Positions 9,291 to 17,934 of a stretch of DNA of 64,000 nucleotides are shown here, in pieces. The position numbers and the translations under genes are program-made. A model generated the notes under the pieces. The model had not been told where the DNA came from, made no database searches, and saw only the letters and a program-made list of their open reading frames with translations. The stretch's first letter is position 1. Each line of letters begins with the position of its first letter. This DNA comes from REEB95 sp963785735 (lineage in GTDB: Bacteria > Pseudomonadota > Alphaproteobacteria > ATCC43930 > CGMCC-115725): NCBI GenBank assembly GCA_963785735.1, contig CAWAWJ010000001.1:1612001-1676000 (forward strand), in the 5' to 3' direction.

Positions 9291-11012
9291 ATGTTGCGGC
9301 GCGCGTACCGGTCTTTGGCGGCGGCGATTCTGGCTGCCGCCCTAGTGGCTAGCCAAGCCACGGCCGCCCTGGCGCAGACCGCACCATCACCCGGCACGGT
9401 CGGCCAAGGCTTGCAGCAGCAACAGCAGCGCCAGCTTCAGCAAGAGCAGCAGCAACAGCAGTTCAAGACCAACCAGGAAAACACCGGGCCGACGGTCACC
9501 GCGCCGGCCCAGCCGCAGCAGCAATTGCCGCTGACCGCGAACATCCATTTCCTCCTCAACAAGGTGACGTTCACGCCCTCGGCTTTCCTCACGCCGGAGG
9601 AATTGCAGGCCGCGGTTCAGCCCTTCATCGGCAAAACCGTCGATATCAGCGACCTCAACGCGCTCGTCGCGGCGGTCAATAAGCTCTATACCGAGCGCAA
9701 GCTGATCACCGCACAGGCCGTTCTGCCGCCGCAGGATATCGTTGATGGCGAGCTCAAGGTGGCGCTCGTCGAAGGCCGAGTGGGAAAGATCGAGATCGAA
9801 AACCAGGATCAGATATACAACAATCCGGATTTCTACACGTCGCGTCTGCGCATGACGCTGGGGCAACCGCTCGATCCAAACCAACTGGTCTCGGCGCTCG
9901 ACGATTTCAATCTGATCAACGATACCAAAGCGCGGGCCACGCTGAAGCCGGGCGCGAATTTCGGCATGACCGATCTCCAGCTTACGGTTATAGAGCCGAA
10001 ACGCGATTCGCTCGATTTAATCGCGGCGAATGACGGCTATCAATCCACCGGCGAACATTCGGTCGGCTTTTATGCCAACCATAACGGCTTGCTCGGCATC
10101 GACGATCATCTCTCGGCCTACATGACCGGCTCGGCCGGCTCGATCAACGGCACGCTGAGCTACAATCTGCCCTTCAACGACTTCGGCGGCCGCGTCGGTG
10201 TCAGCTATGGCCGCGGCACCACCGAAGTGCTCAACGGTCCGACCTCGAGCCTCAACGAAACGGGCCAAACGCAAAACGGCAGCCTCAATGTCACGCAACC
10301 GGTGTGGACGCATGACGACGATCTGTTGTTGCAGGCTTCCGGCACGGCCGGCGTGCTGCAAACCTCGAATTATGTCGATAACGTGCTATTGAACAAGTCG
10401 ATCACCTACCGGCCGGCAGAGGGTCTCATCTTGTCGCTCACGGAGCCGGTGCGATCCGCCCTGGGGACGATCACGGTCTTGGAGGCGCGCAACGTCCCAA
10501 ATTCCGGCTCGGGCCTGTCGCAGCGCGACTTTCTGATCTATCAAGGATCGCTCTCCTGGATCGAACGGATTACGCCCGATCTCGCCGCGAGCGTGACCTC
10601 GAATTGGCAAGTCACGGCGAGCCGGTCATTGCCCTCGGACGAGCTCTTCCAAATCGGCGGTCCGTCGACGGTGCGCGGCTATCAGCAAGGGCTCATTTCG
10701 GGCGATGGCGGCTACTTTTCACAAGCGCAGCTGACCTATAGGATCGGCTCGGTACTATCTTCCCTCGGCGTGCCGGACTCGATCGTCAAGCCGACCTTGT
10801 CGGATACGAGCATTTACGCCTTTACCGACAGCGGCCGAGCGATGACCGTATCGCCGCAGCCGAAAACGATGCTCAGTGTCGGCACCGGCTTGCTTTGGAA
10901 CTTTACGGATTGGGTCAGTTCGGATATCAGCGTCGCTTTCCCGCTGCACAAGCTCTCGGTCAATCAAAGCCACGCGGCGTTTTATTTCCGGCTGATTTTC
11001 CACGCGCTCTAG
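9291..11012 (+). CDS. TpsB outer-membrane transporter (ShlB/FhaC/HecB family)
   Basis: The product (573 aa) should form the outer-membrane pore that secretes the exoprotein encoded just upstream. ATG 9291 is chosen because a GAGGGGG ribosome site lies directly before it and translation from here starts with a clear signal peptide ending ALAQ (about residues 1-29); an in-frame upstream start at 9249 would spoil it. A Gln-rich linker follows (about residues 40-60), as in other TpsB proteins. Next come POTRA-type domains (roughly 80-235), with the pattern L-x-A-x-N-x-L-Y near residue 130, and a C-terminal 16-strand barrel. The conserved VRGY loop-6 motif lies at residues 461-464, and the chain ends in an aromatic/hydrophobic strand (final residues FHAL). 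Length is typical of FhaC-type proteins. The gene order exoprotein then transporter, with its own candidate promoter, is less common than the reverse. Confidence 0.9.
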   Translation: MLRRAYRSLAAAILAAALVASQATAALAQTAPSPGTVGQGLQQQQQRQLQQEQQQQQFKTNQENTGPTVTAPAQPQQQLPLTANIHFLLNKVTFTPSAFLTPEELQAAVQPFIGKTVDISDLNALVAAVNKLYTERKLITAQAVLPPQDIVDGELKVALVEGRVGKIEIENQDQIYNNPDFYTSRLRMTLGQPLDPNQLVSALDDFNLINDTKARATLKPGANFGMTDLQLTVIEPKRDSLDLIAANDGYQSTGEHSVGFYANHNGLLGIDDHLSAYMTGSAGSINGTLSYNLPFNDFGGRVGVSYGRGTTEVLNGPTSSLNETGQTQNGSLNVTQPVWTHDDDLLLQASGTAGVLQTSNYVDNVLLNKSITYRPAEGLILSLTEPVRSALGTITVLEARNVPNSGSGLSQRDFLIYQGSLSWIERITPDLAASVTSNWQVTASRSLPSDELFQIGGPSTVRGYQQGLISGDGGYFSQAQLTYRIGSVLSSLGVPDSIVKPTLSDTSIYAFTDSGRAMTVSPQPKTMLSVGTGLLWNFTDWVSSDISVAFPLHKLSVNQSHAAFYFRLIFHAL

Positions 11013-11293
11013 CGATAGCGGCGAAAGCCGCGACATCTGCCGCATAAGGGCCGAAGCGCCGGGCGATCAGCACCGCGGTCGCGAACTACGCGTGGGTACT
11101 AAAAAGTGAAATCAATTTCATTTTGGTACGGCAATCTGGTACATCATTGGACGCATCGGATGTGAGGCATCGGTGGAATGCCTGGGCTTCCGGGGCTATC
11201 CCGAAGCGGTGATCTTTCCCTCCCTCTCCGCCATTTTCTTGCTTGCTTGGTGAATTCCGCTTAACCGCGCCGCCACGCTCCAGCGGAGATTTG
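11013..11293. other. Intergenic region with inverted repeat and tandem hexamers before MetE-like gene
   Basis: This 281-base gap holds no convincing gene. A short GCGGC-GAAA-GCCGC hairpin (11018-11031) follows the tpsB stop but has no T-run, so it is a poor terminator. The inverted repeat TGAAAT-CA-ATTTCA lies at 11107-11120, followed by two copies of TGGTAC 13 bases apart (from about 11124), a pattern that could be an operator. A bulged GCTTC...GAAGC hairpin lies near 11187-11206. I could not match any of this to a known riboswitch. Confidence 0.35.
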
Positions 11294-12328
11294 ATGAACC
11301 CGATACTGCCGACCACCGTGGTGGGAAGCTACCCGCAACCCGATTGGCTGCTCGACCGCGACAATCTCAAGGGCCGGCTGCCGCCGCGGGTGCGGGCGCG
11401 CGAGATCTGGCGCGTGGCCGAGCCGTTCCTCGAACAGGCCCAGGACGACGCCACCCTCCTCGCCATCCGCGACCAGGAAAGCGCCGGCATCGACATCGTC
11501 AGCGACGGCGAGATGCGCCGCGAAAGCTATTCCAACCGCTTCGCCACGGCGCTTTCCGGCGTCGACATCGATAAGCCGGGCACGGCGCTCGACCGCACCG
11601 GCCATCCCAATCCGGTGCCGCGCGTCGCCGGTCCGGTGAAGCGGCTCTGGCCGGTCGAGGTACGGGACGTCGAGTTCCTCCGGGCTCACACCGCGCGCCA
11701 AATCAAGATCACCATGCCCGGCCCCTTCACCATGGCGCAGCAGGCGCAAAACGATTTCTACAAGAACGAGGAGGAGCTGATCCTCGCCTATGCCGCGGCG
11801 GTGAACGAGGAGGCGAAGGACCTGAAGGCCGCCGGCGCCGACGTGATCCAGCTCGACGAGCCCTATCTCCAGGCGCGGCCCGAGAAGGCCAAGCTCTACG
11901 GCGTCAAGGCGATCAACCGCGCGCTCGATGGCGTCCCGGGCCCAACCGCCGTCCATCTCTGCTTCGGCTATGCCCATGTCGTGCATCAGCGGCCCTCGGG
12001 CTATTCCTTTCTGCCCGAATTGGCCGCGGCCGCCGCCAATCAAATCTCGATCGAAACCGCGCAGTCCAATCTCGATCTCGATGTGCTGAAGAGCCTCCCC
12101 GGCAAGCAGATCATCCTCGGCGTCATCGACATGAGCGATCCCAAAGCCGAAACGCCCGAAATCGTGGCCGCGCGCATCCGCCGCGCCTTCAAATACGTGT
12201 CCCCGGAGCGGATCATCCCGGCGCCCGATTGCGGCATGAAATACATCCCGCGCGCCACCGCCTTCGCCAAATTGAAGGCGCTGGCCGAAGGCGCCGCCAT
12301 CGTGCGGCGCGAGGTGCTGGGAAAATAA
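11294..12328 (+). CDS. Cobalamin-independent methionine synthase (MetE) C-terminal-domain protein, paralogue A
   Basis: The product (344 aa) corresponds to the catalytic zinc-binding half of MetE, without the N-terminal domain of the ~750-aa enzyme. ATG 11294 follows a GGAGA ribosome site; the in-frame start at 11243 adds a tail unlike the family. The N-terminus LPTTVVGSYPQP and the SDGE motif (70-73) are typical of the UROD/MetE fold. The four zinc ligands are present: His221 and Cys223 (HLC), Glu254 (IET) and Cys313 (PDCG). Family members move a methyl group, or open an epoxide, using a zinc-activated thiol. The methyl donor and acceptor of short MetE-like proteins are often not methyl-THF and homocysteine, so the substrate is left open. 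It is the first of three such paralogues within 8 kb. Confidence 0.85.
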   Translation: MNPILPTTVVGSYPQPDWLLDRDNLKGRLPPRVRAREIWRVAEPFLEQAQDDATLLAIRDQESAGIDIVSDGEMRRESYSNRFATALSGVDIDKPGTALDRTGHPNPVPRVAGPVKRLWPVEVRDVEFLRAHTARQIKITMPGPFTMAQQAQNDFYKNEEELILAYAAAVNEEAKDLKAAGADVIQLDEPYLQARPEKAKLYGVKAINRALDGVPGPTAVHLCFGYAHVVHQRPSGYSFLPELAAAAANQISIETAQSNLDLDVLKSLPGKQIILGVIDMSDPKAETPEIVAARIRRAFKYVSPERIIPAPDCGMKYIPRATAFAKLKALAEGAAIVRREVLGK

Positions 12329-12335
12329 GCGGCGG

Positions 12336-13364
12336 CTACTTGTTGACGCGCTTCGCCGCCTCTTGCTCCATGCTCAGATCGCTGTGTGCCTTCACGTCGA
12401 TATCGGCGTTGAGCAGGCCCAGAGATTTCTGGGTGTTGAGATTGCGCTGCAAGGCGGCCAGATCGGGCTTGCCGTTGGGGTCGCGGTAATCGTCCTTCTT
12501 GGTGAAGAGCCAGTCCTGGAACAGAGCGGGCGGGCGCTGCATGAAGCCCGACACGATCCGCACGGCCTCGTCGTGGTTCTTCGGGTCGGTGTACCAGTGG
12601 ATGGCGCGGATCGCGTCCTCCATGAAATCGACGATGACGGCGCGGTGCTGCTTGATGAATCCGGCGCGCGTGGTCATGGCGGTAAGCTGGGTCACGCCGA
12701 AGGCGTCCTTCATGGTGAAGAGCGTGCGGGCGTTCGACCGCAATTCGGGATCGTAGGAGAAGGGCGGCACGGCGACGATCAGATCCGCCTTATGATCCAG
12801 CAGCAGCTGTTTCATGTTGGGGAACTGGGTCTCCACCACGGTGTAGTCGGTCTTGTCCTCGAGATGGTTGCGCCTGAGCATGGCGCGCATGCCGATATCC
12901 ACCGCGGCGCCGATGGCGTTGGTCGCCAGCACCTTGCCCTTGAGATCGGCCACGGTCTTGACCGGCCCGTCCTTCAGCACCATGAACTCGTTGCTGTAAT
13001 AGTGGTCATAGCCGTCCTGGACGCCGTCGAAGATGACGCGCAGATCGTCGAGCCCGGCGTTCTGGATGGCGAGGCCGATCGCGGAATAGGCGAGGTTGGC
13101 GAGGTCGAGATCGCCGGTCGCGAGCGCCTGCATCTGCTGCGTCGTGCCGGCGAAATGGGTCGGCTCCAGCACATAGCTCTTGCCGTTGTTCCGGGCTATG
13201 CCGTCCTTGGCGAAATAGATCGGCTCGAGCGAGGCCGGCACCACCACCCAGCCGATGCGGAGCTTGTAGGGCTCGTCGGCGCGCGCGGGCGCCGTCCCAA
13301 TCAGCAGCGCGGTAGCCAGCAATACCGCCAGTCTTATCGTCGCCAGTCTTGTCATTGAGCGCAT
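12336..13364 (-). CDS. ABC transporter solute-binding protein (NMT1/SsuA/THI5 type)
   Basis: A periplasmic binding protein of 342 aa. The start at 13364 is chosen because GGAGGAA lies six bases upstream and the protein then opens with a signal peptide (about residues 1-29, cleavage after APARA). The longer reading frame upstream has no family character. Typical elements are KLRIGWVVVP at the start of the mature chain, the TQQMQALATGDLDLA segment and repeated DLKGKVLATN-like motifs of the NMT1/SsuA fold, which binds sulfonates, nitrate analogues, pyrimidine precursors or aromatic acids. No permease or ATPase gene is adjacent; a permease of the same importer class lies at 21769-22527. It is convergent with the MetE-like gene and divergent from the hydrolase. 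The ligand cannot be predicted. Confidence 0.85.
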   Translation of the reverse strand: MRSMTRLATIRLAVLLATALLIGTAPARADEPYKLRIGWVVVPASLEPIYFAKDGIARNNGKSYVLEPTHFAGTTQQMQALATGDLDLANLAYSAIGLAIQNAGLDDLRVIFDGVQDGYDHYYSNEFMVLKDGPVKTVADLKGKVLATNAIGAAVDIGMRAMLRRNHLEDKTDYTVVETQFPNMKQLLLDHKADLIVAVPPFSYDPELRSNARTLFTMKDAFGVTQLTAMTTRAGFIKQHRAVIVDFMEDAIRAIHWYTDPKNHDEAVRIVSGFMQRPPALFQDWLFTKKDDYRDPNGKPDLAALQRNLNTQKSLGLLNADIDVKAHSDLSMEQEAAKRVNK

Positions 13365-13402
13365 CGTTGGTTCCTCCCCGAATTCAATCCACGCATCGCG
13401 GC

Positions 13403-13418
13403 CTTGAGTTGTCAAGCC
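13403..13418. promoter_or_regulatory. Inverted repeat in divergent promoter region (operator candidate)
   Basis: CTTGA-GTTG-TCAAG (13403-13416) lies in the 98-base divergent gap between the binding-protein gene (minus strand) and the hydrolase gene (plus strand). On the minus strand the right arm contains a perfect TTGACA -35 box (13415 down to 13410), with a weak TGGATT 18 bases further. A repressor bound here would cover the -35 of the binding-protein gene. The TetR protein at 17317 is one candidate; this is inference. Confidence 0.3.
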
Positions 13419-13462
13419 GTGCATCCCGCGCTTAGACTGCGCCCCCAATCTTTCGGAACAAC

Positions 13463-14248
13463 ATGACCGAACCGCGCCAATCCTTCGAGACGATATCCGG
13501 CTGCAAGGTGAATCTACGGCGCGCCGGCAAGGGCGAGCCGCTGCTCTTTTTGCACGGCGCACAGGGCGCGCCTCTCTGGCTCCCATTCATGGCCGAATTG
13601 GCACAGCGCTTCGAGGTGATCGTGCCGGAGCATCCCGGCTTCGGCCTGTCGGAGAATCCTGACTGGCTCGACAACATCGCCGATGTGGCTTTTTTCTATC
13701 TCGATTTCATGGCGGCGCTCGGCCTCAAACGGGTCAATCTCCTCGGCACCTCGCTCGGCGGCTGGATCGCGGCCGAGATCGCGGTGCGCGACCAGGGCCC
13801 GCTCAAGACCCTGATCCTGGTTGCGCCTTCCGGCATCCACGTGAAAGGCCTGCAACCGGCCGACATCTTCCTGTGGTCGCGCGAGCAGGCAATCCGCAAT
13901 CTGGTGGCGGACCCGGCCTTGGCCGAGAAGATGCTGAGCCAGCCGCCGACCGAGGCGCAAATCGACCTGATGCTCAAGAACAACATCACCGTGGCCAAGC
14001 TCGCCTGGCAGCCGCGGCTCTATAATCCGCATCTCTATAAATGGCTGCACCGCATCACCGTGCCGACGCTCATCCTGTGGGGCGACAACGACAAGCTGAT
14101 GCCGCCCGCCTATGGGCCCGAATTCCAGAAGCTGATCTCGGGCTCGAAGCTTCAGGTGTTCAAGAATTGCGGCCATCTGCCGCATATCGAGAAAACGGAG
14201 GAATACGTCGCCGCCGTGACGAAATTCGTCGAGGGAGCGCGGCCATGA
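13463..14248 (+). CDS. Alpha/beta-fold hydrolase
   Basis: A 261-aa alpha/beta hydrolase of the single-domain type. Visible features are the oxyanion-hole motif LHGAQG (30-35), the nucleophile elbow G-T-S-L-G with Ser97, an acid in WGDND (Asp208 or Asp210) and the catalytic His238 in GHLPH. The family includes meta-cleavage-product hydrolases, esterases and haloperoxidase-like enzymes. The SGIHV and LPHIE segments fit carbon-carbon hydrolases of aromatic catabolism, but the assignment is only to the superfamily. Its stop codon overlaps the start of the luciferase-like gene (ATGA at 14245-14248), so the two are translationally coupled and probably act in one pathway. Confidence 0.9.
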   Translation: MTEPRQSFETISGCKVNLRRAGKGEPLLFLHGAQGAPLWLPFMAELAQRFEVIVPEHPGFGLSENPDWLDNIADVAFFYLDFMAALGLKRVNLLGTSLGGWIAAEIAVRDQGPLKTLILVAPSGIHVKGLQPADIFLWSREQAIRNLVADPALAEKMLSQPPTEAQIDLMLKNNITVAKLAWQPRLYNPHLYKWLHRITVPTLILWGDNDKLMPPAYGPEFQKLISGSKLQVFKNCGHLPHIEKTEEYVAAVTKFVEGARP

Positions 14249-15420
14249 AATTCTACTGCTTCCATTTGATGCCCTATGCCGATCTCGATCTGGACTATTA
14301 CAAGAAATACAACTCGGCCTGGGTGACGCTGCCCAATTCCTATTACGACCCGAAGAAGGGCCATATCCTCTACAACCGTTATCTCGACGAGCTCGAATAC
14401 GCCGAGGAGGTCGGGTTCGACGGCATCTGCGTCAACGAGCATCACTCCAACGCCTACGGGCTGATGCCCATTCCCGGCGTCATGGCGGGCGCCCTGGCGC
14501 GGCGCACCAAGCGGGTCAAGATCGCGGTGCTGGGCCGGGCCTTGCCGCTGTTGAACAATCCGCTCACCGTGGCCGAGGAATTCGCCATGATCGACGTCAT
14601 GACCGGCGGGCGGCTGGTGGCGGGGTTTGTGCGCGGCATCGGCGCGGAATATCATTCCTGGGGCGTCAATCCCGCGGAATCGCACGACCGCTTCCACGAA
14701 GCCCATGACCTGATCGTGCGCGGCTGGACCGAGACGGGCCCGTTCCCCTTCGAGGGCAAGTATTATCATTTCAACTACGTCAATGTCTGGCCGCGGCCTT
14801 ATCAGCAGCCGCATCCGCCAATCTGGATTCCCTCGCAAGGGAGCCGCGAGACCATCGAATGGGCGGCGGATCCCGCGCGCAAATACACCTATCTCCAGAC
14901 CTTCAGCCCGGTTTCGGCGCTGGCGCGCTACATGCAGATGTACCGCGACGAGGCCGAGAAGCGCGGCTACACCGCCTCGCCGATGCAGCTAGGCTGGGCG
15001 GTTCCGACCTATGTCGCCGACACCGATGAGGAGGCCTATCGCGAGGCGAAACCTCACATCGAGAATTTCTTCAACCGCTTCCTGCGCATGCCGCCGGAAA
15101 TGCTGCTGCCGCCGGGCTATCTCTCGCTCGCCTCGATGCAGGGCGTGATGAAGGCCAAGGGCGCGATGACCGGGGGCGAAAAGACCATCGACGATCTGAT
15201 GAAGATCGGCATGTTCCTATGCGGCGGGATCGACACCATCGTGCAGAAATTCGAGGAATATCAGAAGCAGATCGGCTTCGGCTATCTGCTCACCGCCCTG
15301 CAATTCGGCACGCTGCCGCACGATCTCGCCATGAAGAACATGAAGATATTCGGCGAGAAGGTGATCCCGCGGCTGCGCCATCTGGCGGAAGAGCCGGAAG
15401 CGCGCGCCAAGGCGGTCTAG
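14245..15420 (+). CDS. LLM-class (luciferase-like) flavin-dependent oxidoreductase
   Basis: A 391-aa member of the bacterial luciferase-like monooxygenase superfamily, which uses reduced FMN or F420. ATG 14245 overlaps the hydrolase stop, and the protein begins MKFYCFHLMPY, a typical first beta strand. The core motif VNEHHSN (about residues 66-72), the strand IAVLGRALPLLNNP and the segment GGRLVAGFVRGIG are hallmarks of the TIM-barrel fold. Members oxidise sulfonates, long-chain alkanes, nitrilotriacetate or aromatic side chains. Coupling to a hydrolase and closeness to MetE-like zinc methyltransferases and binding proteins suggest oxidation of an imported small molecule. It meets the next gene tail to tail with one base between. 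Confidence 0.88.
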   Translation: MKFYCFHLMPYADLDLDYYKKYNSAWVTLPNSYYDPKKGHILYNRYLDELEYAEEVGFDGICVNEHHSNAYGLMPIPGVMAGALARRTKRVKIAVLGRALPLLNNPLTVAEEFAMIDVMTGGRLVAGFVRGIGAEYHSWGVNPAESHDRFHEAHDLIVRGWTETGPFPFEGKYYHFNYVNVWPRPYQQPHPPIWIPSQGSRETIEWAADPARKYTYLQTFSPVSALARYMQMYRDEAEKRGYTASPMQLGWAVPTYVADTDEEAYREAKPHIENFFNRFLRMPPEMLLPPGYLSLASMQGVMKAKGAMTGGEKTIDDLMKIGMFLCGGIDTIVQKFEEYQKQIGFGYLLTALQFGTLPHDLAMKNMKIFGEKVIPRLRHLAEEPEARAKAV

Positions 15421-15421
15421 A

Positions 15422-16030
15422 TCACAAGATTTGCAGCCGGTTGCCCACGCGCCGCGCGGTCATTTCCTCGGTGACGATGAAATCCATCGGGATGTCGTGA
15501 GGCAGCGGATGGATGCTGCCGATGCGGCCGAGCGCAAAAGATATCCCGATGCAAAGCGGCTTTTTCGGCAAGGCGCCCAGGGTGCGGTCGTAATGGCCGC
15601 CGCCATAGCCCAGGCGATAGCCGGCGCGGTCGAATCCCACCATCGGCACCAAGAGCGCCTCGGGCGTCACGGCCTTGCCCTCGGCCGGATAAGGAATGTC
15701 ATAGACGCCGCGCGCCATCTTCGCGCCGGGACGCCAGGGGTGGAATTCCAGCGGCCGGTTCTTTTCCACCACCGGCAAGGCCGCGCCGCATCCGCGCGCG
15801 ATCAATCGCTTGACGAAGGGCAGCGGATCGAATTCGCGCCGGAACGGCCAATAGAAAGCCACCACCCGGGACGATAGACCGGGGAAATGAGCCGCTAGCT
15901 GCTCTTCGATCGCCCGGCTGGCGGCGCGGTGGGCGGCCGTGCTCAAGGCGCGGCGCGCCTCGATCAGCCGGGCGCGTTTTTCGCGCCGCCAGGCCATGAT
16001 CGCATGGGGATCGGAAAGCTCGTCTGCCAT
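15422..16030 (-). CDS. fau: 5-formyltetrahydrofolate cyclo-ligase
   Basis: A 202-aa enzyme that converts 5-formyl-THF to 5,10-methenyl-THF with ATP, returning a dead-end folate to the C1 pool. The family signature GYGGGHYDR and the preceding VPMVGFD segment (ATP and folate site) are clear, and the N-terminus carries the usual K-x-x-L-R-x-x-x-x-x-R-like helix (WRREKRARLIEARRAL). Length matches YgfA/MTHFS. In many proteobacteria this gene neighbours 6S RNA and zapA; here the 93 bases upstream are too short for a 6S gene. Its place between MetE-like genes links the cluster to folate C1 chemistry. Confidence 0.92.
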   Translation of the reverse strand: MADELSDPHAIMAWRREKRARLIEARRALSTAAHRAASRAIEEQLAAHFPGLSSRVVAFYWPFRREFDPLPFVKRLIARGCGAALPVVEKNRPLEFHPWRPGAKMARGVYDIPYPAEGKAVTPEALLVPMVGFDRAGYRLGYGGGHYDRTLGALPKKPLCIGISFALGRIGSIHPLPHDIPMDFIVTEEMTARRVGNRLQIL

Positions 16031-16123
16031 CGCCGTCAGGATAGACCGGAAATCCGGCCTTCCGCACCCACGCTGACGCGGCCGCCGAAGCGCGAGCGCC
16101 TCGCGAGCTTGCCGTCATTGGGC

Positions 16124-17242
16124 TTAGGCCGAGCCCCAGATTTCGGCGGCGGTTTCGACCACCAGCGCCAATTTGCGGCGCTCGATCTCCACCGAAATCC
16201 GGTTGCCGTGATGCGTGCTGGCGAAGCCGCATTGCGGGCTCAGGCAGAGATTCTCGAGCGGCACGAACTTGGCGGCGGCGTCGACCCGGCGCTTCAATTC
16301 GTCCTTCGATTCCATTTCGGGCAGCTTGGTGCTGACCAGGCCGAGCACGACTTTCTTGCCCTTGGGCAGGAAACGCAGCGGCTCGAAGCCGCCGGCGCGC
16401 GCGCTGTCATATTCGAGAAAGAAGCCATCCACATCCGCGCCGAACAGCGCCTCGGCCACCGCGTCATATCCGCCTTCCGCCATCCACATGCTTTGGAAAT
16501 TGCCGCGGCAGGTGTGGAGCGTGACGCCGAGGCCGGGCGGGCGCTCGGCGATCAGGTCGCTGATGATCGCGGCATAGCGGATCGCGAGCTTGTCGGGGCT
16601 CTCGCCGTCGCGTTTCACCTGGGCGCGAATGCCTTCATCGCACAAGGCGGCGAAGGAAACGTCGTCGAGCTGGAGATAGGTCAACCCGGCCTGGGCGAGA
16701 TCGGCGATCTCCGCCCGGTAGGCCGCGACGATATCGGCCCAGAATTGCTCCATGTCGGGATAGGCCTGGCTGCTCACCACCTTGCGGCCGCCGCGCATGT
16801 GGAGATATGTGGGGGCGGGGATACAGACCTTGGGCGTGCGCTTGGTGGTTTCGCGCAAGAACCCGAAATCCGCGCCCATGATCGGCCGCAGCCGCTTCAC
16901 CTTGCCGTTCACCACCAGCATCGAGCGCGTCTCGGCTTTCTCGCCGCCTTCGCCCTTGAAGCTCACGGCGTAGTTCGATTGCGTGGCGGCGATGCCGTCG
17001 ATGCCGGTGAGGAAATCGACATGCCAGAAGGCGCGGCGGAATTCGCCATCGGTGATGCCCTGGAGCCCGGCCGATTCCTGAAGCTTGACCGCCCCGGCGA
17101 TGGCGCGGTCCTCGACCTGGCGCAGCTCGGCGCGGGAGATCGCGCCCGTGGCGGCTTTCGCCCGGGCCTCGTGCAGTTCGGGGGGACGCAGCAGCGAGCC
17201 GACTTGGTCGGCGCGGAAGGGCGGCTTTTGGCTCGCGGTCAT
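16124..17242 (-). CDS. MetE C-terminal-domain-like methyltransferase, paralogue B (YxjG/YxjH type)
   Basis: A 372-aa protein of the UROD/MetE fold. The start ATG at 17242 gives the sequence FRADQVGSLLRPP, the standard opening of the YxjG-like subgroup, and TDGEFRR follows at 64-70. Zinc ligands are complete: His243 and Cys245 (LHTCRGN), Glu277 (FLEYD) and Cys338 (PQCGF). Bacillus YxjG and YxjH have been linked to methionine salvage, but function in alphaproteobacteria is open. It is transcribed away from the TetR gene (74 bases between the starts), so it is the most likely direct target of that regulator. Confidence 0.87.
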   Translation of the reverse strand: MTASQKPPFRADQVGSLLRPPELHEARAKAATGAISRAELRQVEDRAIAGAVKLQESAGLQGITDGEFRRAFWHVDFLTGIDGIAATQSNYAVSFKGEGGEKAETRSMLVVNGKVKRLRPIMGADFGFLRETTKRTPKVCIPAPTYLHMRGGRKVVSSQAYPDMEQFWADIVAAYRAEIADLAQAGLTYLQLDDVSFAALCDEGIRAQVKRDGESPDKLAIRYAAIISDLIAERPPGLGVTLHTCRGNFQSMWMAEGGYDAVAEALFGADVDGFFLEYDSARAGGFEPLRFLPKGKKVVLGLVSTKLPEMESKDELKRRVDAAAKFVPLENLCLSPQCGFASTHHGNRISVEIERRKLALVVETAAEIWGSA

Positions 17243-17316
17243 GGCTTTTCCCTCCCGGTATTCTTGCGCGGGAATTTTTCTATCATCGGATCGAAGCGTC
17301 GTCTATCGTCCCTCGC

Positions 17317-17934
17317 ATGGCGGTTATTTCGCTCAAGCTCTTGGGAAAGCGCGCCGGCGAACGCGCCGAGGAAATCATCGATGCGGCGGCAGCGGTGTTC
17401 GCCGCGCGGGGATTCCACGGCGCCTCGACCCAGGACGTGGCCGACCGCCTGGGGATGCGCCAGGCCAGCCTCTATTATTATTTCTCCTCCAAGGAAGCGA
17501 TGCTGGAACGGATCTGCCTGCGCAGCGTCGGCGATTTCACCGGCCGCGCCGCCGGGATCGCGAACGGGCCCGGGGCCGCGGCGGAAAAACTCGCCGCCCT
17601 CATCCGCAACCATCTGGTGCCGGGCGAGGAACGCCCCGATTACGTGCGCTGCTTCCTGCGCGAGCAGCGCTTCCTGCCCACGGAAAGCCGGCGCCGCATC
17701 GGCCGGGCATCGCGGCGTTATGAACGGATTTTCCAGGACGTGATCGAAGCCGGCATGGCGGCCGGGACGCTCCGCCGCGGTCTCGACGCCCGGCTCGCCA
17801 CCCTCGCCATTCTCGGCATGTGCAACGCGTCGGTGAATTGGTACGGCAAGGAGCCCGATGCCTCGATCGGCCGCATATCCTCCGCCTTCACCGCGCTGGT
17901 GATCGACGGGCTGGCGGCGCGCAAGGGTTCCTAG
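17317..17934 (+). CDS. TetR/AcrR-family transcriptional regulator
   Basis: A 205-aa one-component repressor. The N-terminal helix-turn-helix is unmistakable: ILDAA-like helix EIIDAAAAVFAARGF, then STQDVADRLGMRQASLYYYF and SKEAM (about residues 19-65). The C-terminal ligand-binding half (about 70-205) has no named subfamily motif. It is divergent from MetE-like B and overlaps the end of MetE-like C by four bases (convergent). As the only regulator in the 11-22 kb block it is the natural candidate to control the methyltransferase and transport genes. Confidence 0.92.
   Translation: MAVISLKLLGKRAGERAEEIIDAAAAVFAARGFHGASTQDVADRLGMRQASLYYYFSSKEAMLERICLRSVGDFTGRAAGIANGPGAAAEKLAALIRNHLVPGEERPDYVRCFLREQRFLPTESRRRIGRASRRYERIFQDVIEAGMAAGTLRRGLDARLATLAILGMCNASVNWYGKEPDASIGRISSAFTALVIDGLAARKGS

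Noticed and set aside
11018..11031. GCGGC-GAAA-GCCGC hairpin as a tpsB terminator
   Set aside because: Five base pairs only and no T-run after it.
16031..16123. 6S RNA gene upstream of fau
   Set aside because: This location is common for 6S RNA in proteobacteria, but the gap is only 93 bases and has no long closed stem with a central bubble.
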